A DNA stretch of 64,000 bases, from assembly GCA_036960605.1 (NCBI GenBank), contig JBALXI010000027.1, positions 1-64,000 of the forward strand, written 5' to 3'. The position numbers and the translations under genes are program-made. Shown one piece after another: positions 1 to 8,219 of the stretch. How positions within the stretch are numbered: the stretch's first letter is position 1; every line of letters begins with the position of its first letter. The notes beneath the pieces were generated by a model. It ran no database searches. It saw only the letters and a program-made list of their open reading frames with translations, and was not told the DNA's origin. The stretch is from Oleispira sp036960605. GTDB lineage: Bacteria > Pseudomonadota > Gammaproteobacteria > Pseudomonadales > Oceanobacteraceae.

Positions 1-145
1 CGTGTATCTTTTGTTGACGTATTAACGGGATTGGTGCCTTTGGAAGTGCTTTCTCAGCGCGCTGTTTTTGTTGGTGTGTTTCTTTAATGCCACTGAATCT
101 TTTGCTCAGGCTATTACGCCAAAGAGCCGTTTTGAGGTTGTGCTT

Positions 146-2029
146 GTGGATTATCCAGTTCGTTATGATGTGATTGTTGTTGGTGGTGGCCATGCGGGAA
201 CAGAGGCAGCGCTTGCTTCAGCTCGTATGGGAGCCAAAACCCTACTACTTACCCACAATACCGATACCATTGGTGTAATGTCCTGCAACCCGGCGATTGG
301 TGGCATTGGTAAAAGCCATCTAGTAAAAGAAATTGATGCCCTAGATGGTGCAATGGCGCGTGCTACTGATAAGGGCGGCATTCAATTCCGTACTTTGAAT
401 GCGCGTAAAGGCCCAGCCGTTCGTGCAACCCGTGCACAAGCCGATCGCCAGTTATACCGTGGTGCGATTCGTGACATTGTTGAAAACCAAAAGAACCTCG
501 ATATTTTCCAAGCATCCTGCGATGACCTCATCATGCAGGGTGAAAAAGTCGCGGGTATCGTTACCAATACCAATATGCGCATTCACGCGACGACGGTTGT
601 GTTAACAGCGGGTACATTCTTGGGCGGAACCATCCACATTGGAATGGAAAACCACAAAGGTGGCCGTGCGGGCGATCCAGCGTCTATTGCACTGGCTCAT
701 CGCTTACGTGAAATGCCATTTAACATTGGGCGTTTAAAAACCGGAACGCCAGCGCGTATCGATGCACGTTCTGTCGACTTCTCGGTAATGCAAGTTCAGC
801 CAGGTGATTTACCCTTGCCCGTCATGTCCTATATGGGCAACGTGAACGAGCACCCTGAACAAGTAAACTGCTACATTACCCATACCAATGAACGTACCCA
901 CGATATTATTCGCGCCAACCTAGATCGCTCGCCTATGTATGCCGGTGTGATTGAAGGGATTGGCCCACGTTATTGCCCATCGATTGAAGATAAGGTGATG
1001 CGTTTTGCTGATAAAACCAGTCACCAGATTTTTGTCGAACCAGAAGGTCTAAGAACTCACGAGTTATACCCGAATGGTATCTCAACAAGCTTGCCGTTTG
1101 ATGTGCAGCTTCAACTTATCCACAGCATGGTTGGTTTTGAGAAAGCTCACATCACCCGTCCAGGTTATGCGATTGAATACGATTATTTTAATCCACAAGA
1201 TTTGAAGCACAACTTAGAAACCAAGTTCGTGCCTAATTTGTTCTTTGCTGGCCAGATCAACGGTACTACCGGTTATGAAGAAGCGGGTGCGCAAGGTCTA
1301 TTAGCGGGAGCCAACGCCGCATTACGGGCGTTTGATAAAGAAGCTTGGAGCCCACGTCGTGATGAAGCGTATATGGGTGTATTAGTCGATGATCTAATTA
1401 CCATGGGCACCAAAGAACCCTATCGCATGTTCACCAGTCGTGCGGAATATCGCTTAATTCTGCGTGAAGATAACGCCGATCTACGTTTAACCGAAATTGG
1501 CCGTAATATTGGTCTCGTTGGTGATGAACGTTGGGCGGCTTTCTGCGAAAAGAAAGAAGCCATCGAAAAAGAGAATCAGCGTTTAAATACCACATGGATA
1601 CAGCCTAAAACACCAGAAGGCGATGCGGTAAATGCCATGATCGAAAGTCCACTAAGCCGAGAATACAGCTTAAAGGATTTATTGAAACGCCCAGGTTTGA
1701 ACTATGCCGATATTGCAGGACTTAAAGGCGAAGTCGTTACGGATCCTCGAGTTGCCGAGCAGGTAGAGATTCAAGCCAAATACGACGGTTATATCACTCG
1801 TCAGAAAGATGAAATCGAGCAAATGCGTCGTTATGAAGCAATGCCGTTACCTGAGAACTTTGATTACACCGTGATTGGCGGCCTGTCTAACGAAGTTATA
1901 CAGAAGCTCGATACCATGAAGCCAGAAACTTTGGGTAGTGCTTCTCGTATTCAAGGGGTAACACCTGCGGCGATTAGCCAGATTCTTGTGCACATGAAAA
2001 AGATAAAACTAGCCCGTAAGAGTGCGTAA
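146..2029 (+). CDS. mnmG: tRNA uridine-5-carboxymethylaminomethyl modification enzyme MnmG (GidA)
   Basis: MnmG works with MnmE, using FAD and NADH, to install the (carboxymethyl)aminomethyl group on wobble U34 of tRNAs. The FAD-binding glycine motif GGGHAGTEAA is near residue 13, and the family blocks NARKGPAVRATRAQAD and MFTSRAEYRLILREDNADLR are intact. I chose the GTG at 146 because a GAGG ribosome site sits 8 bases before it and the product becomes 627 residues, close to the 629 of E. coli. The longer frame from 68 adds an unrelated leader. The gene heads the mnmG-rsmG-parA-parB cluster; mnmE is outside the window. Confidence 0.96.
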   Translation: MDYPVRYDVIVVGGGHAGTEAALASARMGAKTLLLTHNTDTIGVMSCNPAIGGIGKSHLVKEIDALDGAMARATDKGGIQFRTLNARKGPAVRATRAQADRQLYRGAIRDIVENQKNLDIFQASCDDLIMQGEKVAGIVTNTNMRIHATTVVLTAGTFLGGTIHIGMENHKGGRAGDPASIALAHRLREMPFNIGRLKTGTPARIDARSVDFSVMQVQPGDLPLPVMSYMGNVNEHPEQVNCYITHTNERTHDIIRANLDRSPMYAGVIEGIGPRYCPSIEDKVMRFADKTSHQIFVEPEGLRTHELYPNGISTSLPFDVQLQLIHSMVGFEKAHITRPGYAIEYDYFNPQDLKHNLETKFVPNLFFAGQINGTTGYEEAGAQGLLAGANAALRAFDKEAWSPRRDEAYMGVLVDDLITMGTKEPYRMFTSRAEYRLILREDNADLRLTEIGRNIGLVGDERWAAFCEKKEAIEKENQRLNTTWIQPKTPEGDAVNAMIESPLSREYSLKDLLKRPGLNYADIAGLKGEVVTDPRVAEQVEIQAKYDGYITRQKDEIEQMRRYEAMPLPENFDYTVIGGLSNEVIQKLDTMKPETLGSASRIQGVTPAAISQILVHMKKIKLARKSA

Positions 2030-2034
2030 TCACA

Positions 2035-2595
2035 ATGGTTATACACAAGGATGTTGATCAAACTTCAGAAGAAGATCAGCTAATCACTGAGCGTATGAAA
2101 ATGCGCTCAGGCCTGTCTTTTAATAGCCTCGATATCGAATTGAGGCTACTACGCGAAAAATCTCGTCTTGCCTGTGGCAAATACAATGCTCATCCAAGCA
2201 AAGGCAATTTCAAGCATATCAGCCGTTTATTCAACAAGTTATCCACAGCGGTAATCGAACCCGGCTTCCAGTGTGATTATGGCGGTCAAATCTCCTTGGG
2301 GGATAACTTCTACGCCAACTTCAATTGCGTCTTCCTCGATAGCGCGGCGATCACCATTGGTGATGACGTGATGCTTGGACCAGGCGTGCATATTTATACC
2401 GTCGATCATCCACGGGATGCCCTGACACGAAGAGCTGGCGGCTGTATCGCAAAACCTGTGGTGATTGGTAACGGGGTTTGGATTGGGGGTGGCGCGAAAA
2501 TACTGCCAGGAGTGACGATTGGTGAAAATGCCATTATCGGTGCTAATGCTGTAGTAACGAAGGATGTGGCGGCTGATTCTCGGTTTTTAGGATAA
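2035..2595 (+). CDS. Maltose/galactoside-type sugar O-acetyltransferase, C-terminally short
   Basis: A left-handed beta-helix (hexapeptide repeat) acetyltransferase of the Maa/LacA family that transfers acetyl from acetyl-CoA to sugar hydroxyls. The N-terminal Mac region (residues about 20-75) is followed by GFQCDYGGQISLGDNFYANF, the catalytic-region motif HIYTVDHPRD and hexapeptide turns. The family normally ends with a GNPAR-type tail after VVTKDV; here the frame stops at AADSRFLG, losing about a dozen residues. A palindromic repeat begins 13 bases after the stop and may have replaced the tail. It starts 5 bases after mnmG and interrupts the usual mnmG-rsmG order, which suggests a late arrival. 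Activity is uncertain. Confidence 0.85.
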   Translation: MVIHKDVDQTSEEDQLITERMKMRSGLSFNSLDIELRLLREKSRLACGKYNAHPSKGNFKHISRLFNKLSTAVIEPGFQCDYGGQISLGDNFYANFNCVFLDSAAITIGDDVMLGPGVHIYTVDHPRDALTRRAGGCIAKPVVIGNGVWIGGGAKILPGVTIGENAIIGANAVVTKDVAADSRFLG

Positions 2596-2607
2596 AGCCA
2601 AAAACGG

Positions 2608-2805
2608 TTAACCACAGAGCCGCTTTGCTACACAGAGATCACAGAGGAAAAGATAAGAGCGAAAGATAAATTAGGTAGGTTCAAATTGAATTACCTATGG
2701 CTCAGTAAGGGCTTATCACAGATCTTCTTGTTTTCTTGAGGTTAATTACCTGTAAACCTTTACTTTCTCTGTGTAGCGCAGCGGCTCTGTGATCTCTGTG
2801 GTTAA
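2608..2805. repeat. MITE-like palindromic element (TTAACCACAGAG family), copy 1
   Basis: The left arm 2608-2646 and right arm 2767-2805 are imperfect inverted repeats. Both start, read inward, with TTAACCACAGAG and contain CCGCT-TGCTACACAGAG-type blocks with shuffled ACAGAG modules. The core is about 120 bp and noncoding. A related element with the same outer sequence lies at 20397-20540. No transposase is encoded, so any mobility would depend on a protein supplied elsewhere. It fills the space between the acetyltransferase gene and rsmG. Confidence 0.75.
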
Positions 2806-2882
2806 ATGCTTTTAAAGTGCTTTTCATCTTTTATGTTAGAATCTCCTCATCTTAAAAATCACAGATTCAGATTCGGCAAATT

Positions 2883-3512
2883 ATGGCTAATTACTCTACT
2901 TCTATTTCCTTTGGCGCTACCCAGATGGGTGTTGCTTTAAGCGACCAGCAACTTGAACTTCTAGTTGAATACCTAGAATTGTTCATCAAGTGGAACAAAG
3001 CCTATAACTTGTCAGCGATCCGCGATCCTGAACAAATGATTCCACTGCATCTATTAGATAGCCTTATAGTGAATTCTTATATTCAGTCTGTGGATAACAT
3101 TATCGATGTGGGCACTGGGCCGGGTTTACCGGGTATCGTGCTGGCGATTATGAATCCTGAAAAGAAGTTCACCTTACTAGATAGCAACGGTAAAAAAACA
3201 CGCTTCTTATTCCAAGCGAAACTCGCGTTAAAGCTGGATAACATCACCATTATTAATGAGCGTGTAGAAGCCTATCAACCTGAGCAAGGTTTCGATATGA
3301 TCATATCCCGCGCTTTTGCTTCTATTACCGACATGACTTTCTGGTGTACGCATTTACTCGCGGAAAATGGCATTTTCTTAGCCATGAAGGGTCAATACCC
3401 AACGGAAGAATTTGCCGCGGTTGCAGATAAATATGAGCTAATTGAGAGCCACGAACTCAATGTTCCTGGCGTTGACGGTGAACGTCATCTTTTAGCCTTT
3501 AAACCAAAATAA
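2883..3512 (+). CDS. rsmG: 16S rRNA (guanine527-N7)-methyltransferase RsmG (GidB)
   Basis: Methylates N7 of G527 in 16S rRNA using S-adenosylmethionine. The glycine-rich SAM site DVGTGPGLPGI lies near residue 75, and LLDSNGKKTRFL follows. The length of 209 residues equals the usual size of about 207. The N-terminal helix with LSDQQLELLVEYLELFIKWN is typical. It normally follows mnmG directly; here the acetyltransferase gene and a repeat intervene, so it probably needs its own promoter in the AT-rich stretch just after the repeat. A DnaA-box match lies inside the gene. Loss of this protein gives low-level streptomycin resistance in studied bacteria. Confidence 0.96.
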   Translation: MANYSTSISFGATQMGVALSDQQLELLVEYLELFIKWNKAYNLSAIRDPEQMIPLHLLDSLIVNSYIQSVDNIIDVGTGPGLPGIVLAIMNPEKKFTLLDSNGKKTRFLFQAKLALKLDNITIINERVEAYQPEQGFDMIISRAFASITDMTFWCTHLLAENGIFLAMKGQYPTEEFAAVADKYELIESHELNVPGVDGERHLLAFKPK

Positions 3513-3550
3513 TTTAAAATCCCTTATTGTCTGGGCTGCAGGATAGCAAA

Positions 3551-4384
3551 ATGAGCAAAATTTTAGTTGTAGCCAATCAAAAGGGTGGTGTGGGTAAAAC
3601 CACCACAGCAGTTAACTTATCTGCTTCACTTGCCGCGACTAAGCGCAAAGTGCTGATGGTCGACCTTGATCCACAAGGTAATGCGACGATGGGTTGTGGT
3701 ATTGATAAGCACGATCTAGAGCTGTCTCTATACGATGTATTAACCGGCCAGTGCAGTATTGCTGAAGTGATCATAACAGCCGAAAATGCAGGCTTTGATG
3801 TCGTGCCTACCAACTCAGATTTAACCGCAGCTGAAGTTGAGCTGATGAATCTTCCTGAAAAAGAAACGCGTCTGCGTTCTGCTTTAGGCGAAGTCAGTGC
3901 TAACTACGATTACATCATTATTGATTGCCCGCCTGCATTAAGCATGCTGACGGTTAATGCTATGGTTGCGGCGGAAGGTGTGTTAATTCCGATGCAGTGC
4001 GAGTATTACGCGCTGGAAGGTTTGTCTGCATTGATGCAAACCATTGAAAAAATTAAGTCGAATCTCAATCCAGGATTAGAGATCGAAGGCATTTTACGCA
4101 CTATGTATGACCCGCGTAATAGCTTAACCGTGGATGTGTCGACTCAGTTAATCACGCATTTTGGTGACAAGGTCTATGGTACTGTTATTCCGCGTAATGT
4201 GCGTTTGGCTGAAGCGCCAAGCTATGGCCTACCGGCGTTAGCGTATGATAAGAATTCTCGCGGTGCGATTGCTTATTTAGCCTTAGCCGGTGAAATGAAT
4301 CGCCGTACGAAAAGCAAAAAGCCGGTAGCGAAAAAAACTGTAACGCAAAAAGCCGTTAACAAAAAAGTCGCCAGCAAAGTATAA
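3551..4384 (+). CDS. parA: Chromosome partitioning ATPase ParA (Soj)
   Basis: A deviant-Walker ATPase that, with ParB-parS, moves replicated origins apart on the nucleoid. The P-loop KGGVGKTTTAVNLSASLA is at residues about 10-27, with VDLDPQGNA and IIDCPPALS as the switch motifs. The start ATG 3551 has AGGA seven bases upstream and gives the standard MSKILVVANQKGG beginning; an upstream in-frame start at 3527 adds only eight residues. The C-terminus carries a lysine-rich tail (KKPVAKKTVTQKAVNKK), an unusual but plausible nonspecific DNA-binding extension. It probably shares a transcript with rsmG and parB. Confidence 0.95.
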   Translation: MSKILVVANQKGGVGKTTTAVNLSASLAATKRKVLMVDLDPQGNATMGCGIDKHDLELSLYDVLTGQCSIAEVIITAENAGFDVVPTNSDLTAAEVELMNLPEKETRLRSALGEVSANYDYIIIDCPPALSMLTVNAMVAAEGVLIPMQCEYYALEGLSALMQTIEKIKSNLNPGLEIEGILRTMYDPRNSLTVDVSTQLITHFGDKVYGTVIPRNVRLAEAPSYGLPALAYDKNSRGAIAYLALAGEMNRRTKSKKPVAKKTVTQKAVNKKVASKV

Positions 4385-4452
4385 GATTTGTTAGCACTAT
4401 AATAATTTGAAACTCTAGAATTTTACTATTCTAGTAACGCTTGGAAATACGC

Positions 4453-5403
4453 ATGTCAAAGAAACGTGGCCTAGGTCGTGGCCTCGATGCATTATTAGGT
4501 GATGCATTAGCGCAAAATAAACCGGCAACGGATGCCGCGGGTACTTCTGAAGTTCAAACAGTGAGTATTCAGCCGACGGAAGTTGAATCGAGCCAGCACA
4601 TGGGTGGCATTAAACATTTGCCGGTTGAATTTATTCAGCCTGGGCAATATCAGCCGCGCAAAGACATGCATCAAGAAGCATTAGAAGAACTTGCTGCGTC
4701 TATTAAAGCGCAAGGGTTAATGCAGCCTATTGTCGTTCGTCCAATCTCTAATCAAGAGCCGGGTAAAGACGCTCGTTATGAAATTATTGCGGGTGAGCGC
4801 CGCTGGCGTGCTACGCAGCTTGCAGGTCTTGATACGGTTCCTGTGATCATTAAAGATGTGCCTGACGACGCCGCAATCGCGATGGCGTTGATCGAGAACA
4901 TTCAGCGTGAAAACTTAAATTCGATGGAAGAAGCGCAAGCGCTTTACCGTTTACAACAAGAATTTGAGCTAACTCAGCAAGAAGTCGGCGATGCGGTGGG
5001 TAAGTCTCGCGCGACTGTGGCTAACCTATTACGTTTAATGCAGCTCAATGATGATGTAAAAATCATGCTAGAGCGTGGCGATATCGAAATGGGGCATGCT
5101 AAGGCGCTATTAGGCTTACAAGATCAACAGCAAAGCGAAGCGGCTCGTCATGTCGTGGCGAAAGAGATGACAGTTCGTCAGACCGAAGCGTATGTGCGTA
5201 ATGTTCAAGACGAAGCTAAATTAGGCGGCCAAGCGAAAGAAAAAGCGCGTCCTAATCCTGATATTCAACGATTAGAACGTACTTTAGGTGAACGTTTAGG
5301 CGCCAATGTTGCGATCCAGCACTCGGCTAAAGGTAAGGGCAAGTTAGTAATTAATTACACTAGTCTGGATGAATTAGACGGCATATTGGCTCATATCCAA
5401 TAA
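4453..5403 (+). CDS. parB: Chromosome partitioning CTPase/DNA-binding protein ParB (Spo0J)
   Basis: Binds parS sites near oriC, spreads as a CTP-dependent clamp and stimulates ParA. The N-terminal ParA-contact motif GRGLDALLG, the catalytic-pocket motifs QPRKD and GERRWRA, and the box ALIENIQRENLNSMEEA are all present, followed by a helix-turn-helix (about residues 165-190) and a C-terminal dimerisation region. ATG 4453 was preferred over an upstream TTG (4441) because it gives the conserved MSKKRGLGRGLDALLG start. It follows parA by 68 bases. I did not find a parS palindrome in the window. Confidence 0.95.
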   Translation: MSKKRGLGRGLDALLGDALAQNKPATDAAGTSEVQTVSIQPTEVESSQHMGGIKHLPVEFIQPGQYQPRKDMHQEALEELAASIKAQGLMQPIVVRPISNQEPGKDARYEIIAGERRWRATQLAGLDTVPVIIKDVPDDAAIAMALIENIQRENLNSMEEAQALYRLQQEFELTQQEVGDAVGKSRATVANLLRLMQLNDDVKIMLERGDIEMGHAKALLGLQDQQQSEAARHVVAKEMTVRQTEAYVRNVQDEAKLGGQAKEKARPNPDIQRLERTLGERLGANVAIQHSAKGKGKLVINYTSLDELDGILAHIQ

Positions 5404-5454
5404 TTTAGGCCCTTGAAAAGGTCTATGAAAATACACTTCCAGACAATTAAATCG

Positions 5455-5475
5455 ACCTAAAGGCCAGCTTTAGGT
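5455..5475 (+). other. Hairpin between parB and atp promoter
   Basis: ACCTAAAG and CTTTAGGT form an 8-bp stem with a five-base loop, ending on the first base of the atp -35 box. No T-run follows, so it is not a canonical terminator. It could be a weak parB terminator or an operator for the atp promoter. Confidence 0.35.
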
Positions 5476-5503
5476 TGAAGATTGTGCTGTAAATCAATAT
5501 AAT
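5475..5503 (+). promoter_or_regulatory. sigma70-type promoter of the atp operon
   Basis: TTGAAG (5475-5480), a 17-base spacer and a perfect TATAAT (5498-5503). It lies 38 bases before the atpI start, in the only gap between parB and the ATP synthase genes, so it is the likely main promoter of atpIBEFHAGDC. Confidence 0.75.
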
Positions 5504-5540
5504 CCATGCGCCTAAAATGTAGGCGAAAGAGAGGTCTTCC

Positions 5541-5909
5541 GTGACATCGATAGCTAGACCTCCAGTTTACCGTATTGCCATAATGCAGTTTTCTTTAAGC
5601 ATAATTATCGCGTTATTCGCCTTGATTTATAGCTTTGAAGCCGGTTATTCAGCCTTATTAGGCGGCTTAACTTGTGCAGTACCCAGTGGGTACTTTATTT
5701 GGCGTGCGTTTAAATACAGCGGTGCTCGATCAGTTGATCAAGTTCTGCAGTCGTTTTATCAAGGGCAGTCGTGGAAATTTGTGCTCACCGCAATTAGTTT
5801 TGCTGTGATTTTTTCCCGAGTAGAGCCTTTGAATCCCTGGGCATTGTTTGGGGCGTTCATCACAGTGCAGTTTAGCCATGTGATGGCAGCAAAAATTGCG
5901 AAGTTGTGA
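5541..5909 (+). CDS. atpI: ATP synthase protein I
   Basis: A small membrane protein (122 residues, about four hydrophobic segments) that leads the ATP synthase operon and is thought to help c-ring assembly. It is not a subunit of the finished enzyme. The start is GTG with GAGAGG a few bases upstream. The gene lies 70 bases before atpB and about 40 bases after a strong promoter, which fits its known first place in the operon. Sequence conservation in this family is weak, so the call rests on length, hydrophobic pattern and position. Confidence 0.88.
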   Translation: MTSIARPPVYRIAIMQFSLSIIIALFALIYSFEAGYSALLGGLTCAVPSGYFIWRAFKYSGARSVDQVLQSFYQGQSWKFVLTAISFAVIFSRVEPLNPWALFGAFITVQFSHVMAAKIAKL

Positions 5910-5979
5910 TGAGTTCATTCTAAGAATGAATTGATCAGAGCTTTAAACACGTTTTTAAACTTAAAATTGAGAGTGAAAG

Positions 5980-6879
5980 ATGGCGACTGATGCTACTAGT
6001 TACATCCAACACCACCTTACCAATCTGACGTATGGACAGTTACCAGCCGGTACTGAATATACTACTGCAGAAGGTAGTGTGAGTGAGTTGACTGAAGCGA
6101 CCTGGATGCTTGCCCAAAGTGGCGAACAAGCCGCTGAAATGGGTTTTTGGGCATTCCACGTGGATTCATTAGGTTGGTCTGCAGGTTTGGCCTTGTTATT
6201 GATGTTCATTTTTGGCCGTGCGGCTAAAAAAGCATCAACCGCGACGCCAACAGGTCTGCAAAGCTTTGTTGAATTGTTATTAGAATTTATTAATAACACT
6301 GTTAAAGAAGCTTTTCATGGCAGCAGTAAGTTAGTAGCGCCTTTGGCACTGACTATCTTCGCTTGGGTATTTATGATGAACGCCATGGATTTAATTCCAG
6401 TTGACGTTTTACCGTCTATCTTTGGAGCATTTGGTGTTCACTTCATGAAGGTTGTACCTTCTACGGATGTAAACATTACCTTAGGTATGTCGATTACAGT
6501 GTTCGCACTGATGATCTTCTACAGCATTAAAATCAAAGGCATTACTGGCTTTGTTAGCGAGTTGACGCTTCATCCGTTCAACTCAAAAAATATGTTCATT
6601 CAGGCATTATTTATTCCTGTGAACTTCTTCTTGGAATCTGTTGCTCTACTGGCTAAGCCTATCTCACTAGCTCTTCGTTTGTTCGGAAACATGTATGCAG
6701 GGGAGATGATCTTCATCTTGATCGCATTAATGTTCTCTGGCGGTATGGCGTTGGCTCTATTGGGTGGTGTCTTACAATGGGCTTGGGCAGTATTCCATAT
6801 TCTAGTGATCACACTGCAAGCGTTCATTTTCATGATGTTAACCATCGTGTATTTGAGCATGGCGCACGAAGATCATTAA
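5980..6879 (+). CDS. atpB: F1Fo ATP synthase subunit a
   Basis: The membrane stator subunit that forms the proton half-channels against the c-ring. The essential arginine sits in LRLFGNMYAGEMIF at about residue 232, and the last helix carries the usual LQAFIFMMLTIVYLSMAHE ending. It has several transmembrane segments and 299 residues; a longer N-terminus than in E. coli (271) is common in marine gammaproteobacteria. It is preceded by a good purine-rich ribosome site (GAGAGTGAAAG) and followed by atpE after 46 bases. Confidence 0.97.
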   Translation: MATDATSYIQHHLTNLTYGQLPAGTEYTTAEGSVSELTEATWMLAQSGEQAAEMGFWAFHVDSLGWSAGLALLLMFIFGRAAKKASTATPTGLQSFVELLLEFINNTVKEAFHGSSKLVAPLALTIFAWVFMMNAMDLIPVDVLPSIFGAFGVHFMKVVPSTDVNITLGMSITVFALMIFYSIKIKGITGFVSELTLHPFNSKNMFIQALFIPVNFFLESVALLAKPISLALRLFGNMYAGEMIFILIALMFSGGMALALLGGVLQWAWAVFHILVITLQAFIFMMLTIVYLSMAHEDH

Positions 6880-6925
6880 TTTTTTAACCTTTTTACTCAC
6901 TAACTTTTAATACTTGGAGATAATT

Positions 6926-7156
6926 ATGGACGCAGGTCTAGTTTATATCGCAGCAGCTCTAATGATCGGTTTTGGTGCCCTTGGTACTGCTATCGGTTTT
7001 GGTTTACTTGGTGGACGCCTTCTTGAAGGTACAGCTCGCCAGCCAGAGCTTGGTCCTATGCTACAAGGTAAGATGTTCCTTATCGCAGGTCTATTGGATG
7101 CAGTTCCAATGATCGGTGTTGGTCTTGGTTTGTTCTTAATGTTCACCAAAGCCTAA
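6926..7156 (+). CDS. atpE: F1Fo ATP synthase subunit c
   Basis: The proteolipid that forms the rotating membrane ring. Two hydrophobic helices flank the polar loop RQPELGPMLQGKM, and the ion-carrying carboxylate is Asp58 in LLDAVPMIGVG. An aspartate without the extra Gln/Glu ligands of sodium-type c-rings points to proton coupling. ATG 6926 was chosen because GGAGA lies five bases upstream; a TTG at 6914 overlaps that ribosome site. The product is 76 residues, close to the 79 of E. coli. Strong translation is expected because many copies are needed. Confidence 0.97.
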   Translation: MDAGLVYIAAALMIGFGALGTAIGFGLLGGRLLEGTARQPELGPMLQGKMFLIAGLLDAVPMIGVGLGLFLMFTKA

Positions 7157-7183
7157 TTTCATTTTATTTAAGAGGGCTCTGGC

Positions 7184-7654
7184 ATGAACATTAATGCAAC
7201 TTTGATCGGCCAGATCATAACTTTCGCGATCTTCGTGGCGTTTTGCATGAAGTTTGTTTGGCCTCACCTAATCGGTGCAATGGTTGAACGCGAAAAGAAG
7301 ATTGCTGACGGCCTAGATGCCGCTAATCGCGCTACTCGTGACCTGGAACTTGCTCAACAAAAAGCAGGCGAACAGTTACGTGAAAGCAAAGAGAAAGCTG
7401 CAGAAATCATTGAGCAAGCTAACAAGCGCGCTAACCAAATTATCGATGAAGCGAAAGACGCTGCTCGTGAAGAAGGTTCTCGTTTGCAAGCTGCAGCTCA
7501 AGCTGAAATTGAGCAAGATGTGAATCGTGCTAAAGAAGGATTGCGTCAACAGGTTTCTGCTCTTGCAGTAGCTGGTGCATCCAAAATCTTGGCAAAATCA
7601 GTTGATGAATCAGTTCATAGCGAATTGCTTGATCAGTTGGCTAACGAGCTTTAA
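7184..7654 (+). CDS. atpF: F1Fo ATP synthase subunit b
   Basis: Peripheral stalk subunit: one N-terminal membrane helix (residues about 5-27, IGQIITFAIFVAFCMKFVWP) followed by a long charged coiled coil that reaches to F1. The length of 156 residues matches E. coli exactly. The Shine-Dalgarno AAGAGGG lies a few bases before the ATG. It stands in the standard place between atpE and atpH; atpH starts 11 bases after its stop, so the two are probably translationally coupled. Confidence 0.97.
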   Translation: MNINATLIGQIITFAIFVAFCMKFVWPHLIGAMVEREKKIADGLDAANRATRDLELAQQKAGEQLRESKEKAAEIIEQANKRANQIIDEAKDAAREEGSRLQAAAQAEIEQDVNRAKEGLRQQVSALAVAGASKILAKSVDESVHSELLDQLANEL

Positions 7655-7665
7655 GCGAGGAAGCC

Positions 7666-8202
7666 ATGGCTGAATTAACCACTCTTGCGCGGCCTTATGC
7701 CAAAGCAGCTTTTGCAGAAGCAGTAGAGCAGAATGCTCTAGTACAGTGGTCTGACATGTTATCGATTGCGACAGAGTTCGCAGCCGATGACACGTTAGCA
7801 CAAGTACTAGTACATCCGTCTCTTACTGCAGAGCAACAAGCTACGGCATTAACCGACTTGTGCGGTGACAAGTTAAATCAATCAGGTAAAAACTTCCTGA
7901 TGATTCTAGGCGAAAATAAACGTCTAACTTTGTTACCACAAATTGTTGAAGCCTTTGAAGATTTAAAAGCAGCACAGGAACACGCGATTGACGTGACTGT
8001 GATTTCTGCTTTTGAACTAACAGACGCACAACAAGAAACATTGTCTCTAGCACTGAAAAATAAATTACAGTGCGACGTACGTTTAACAGGCGAGGTTGAC
8101 CATTCTTTGGTTGGCGGCGCTATTATTCGTGCTGGAGACTTAGTCATCGACGGATCTGTTCGCGGTAAGCTAGCTAAGCTAGCCGAAGCAATGGACACCT
8201 AG
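7666..8202 (+). CDS. atpH: F1Fo ATP synthase subunit delta
   Basis: Joins the b-dimer to the top of F1. The N-terminal alpha-helical domain begins LTTLARPYAKAAFAEA, the family signature, and the C-terminal part holds VDHSLVGGAIIRAGD, the second conserved block. Its 178 residues equal the usual length. A ribosome site (GCGAGGAAG) precedes the ATG. atpA starts 17 bases downstream, so the two are co-transcribed. Confidence 0.96.
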   Translation: MAELTTLARPYAKAAFAEAVEQNALVQWSDMLSIATEFAADDTLAQVLVHPSLTAEQQATALTDLCGDKLNQSGKNFLMILGENKRLTLLPQIVEAFEDLKAAQEHAIDVTVISAFELTDAQQETLSLALKNKLQCDVRLTGEVDHSLVGGAIIRAGDLVIDGSVRGKLAKLAEAMDT

Positions 8203-8219
8203 TTGAGGGATGAATTAGC

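Larger units (their letters stand above)
1116..3097. promoter_or_regulatory. Cluster of four perfect DnaA-box matches
   Basis: Sites matching TTATNCACA occur at 1116-1124, 2039-2047 and 2239-2247 on the plus strand and at 3089-3097 on the minus strand. Three lie inside mnmG, the acetyltransferase gene and rsmG; the second spans the mnmG/acetyltransferase junction. Random expectation for 2 kb is well below one. The mnmG-rsmG-parAB region lies near oriC in many gammaproteobacteria, so they may bind DnaA, but no AT-rich unwinding region or tight array is visible. This is not a claim of an origin. Confidence 0.3.

Noticed and set aside
1..87. Open frame running in from the left edge to a stop at 85-87
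   Set aside because: Only 28 residues are visible and they match nothing I recognise, including the MnmE C-terminus; not enough to call a gene.
3551..5403. parS site near parAB
   Set aside because: No match to the TGTTTCACGTGAAACA palindrome was seen on reading through the window.
5455..5475. Rho-independent terminator of parB
   Set aside because: The hairpin is real but no T-run follows and it abuts the atp -35 box, so it was listed only as a hairpin.
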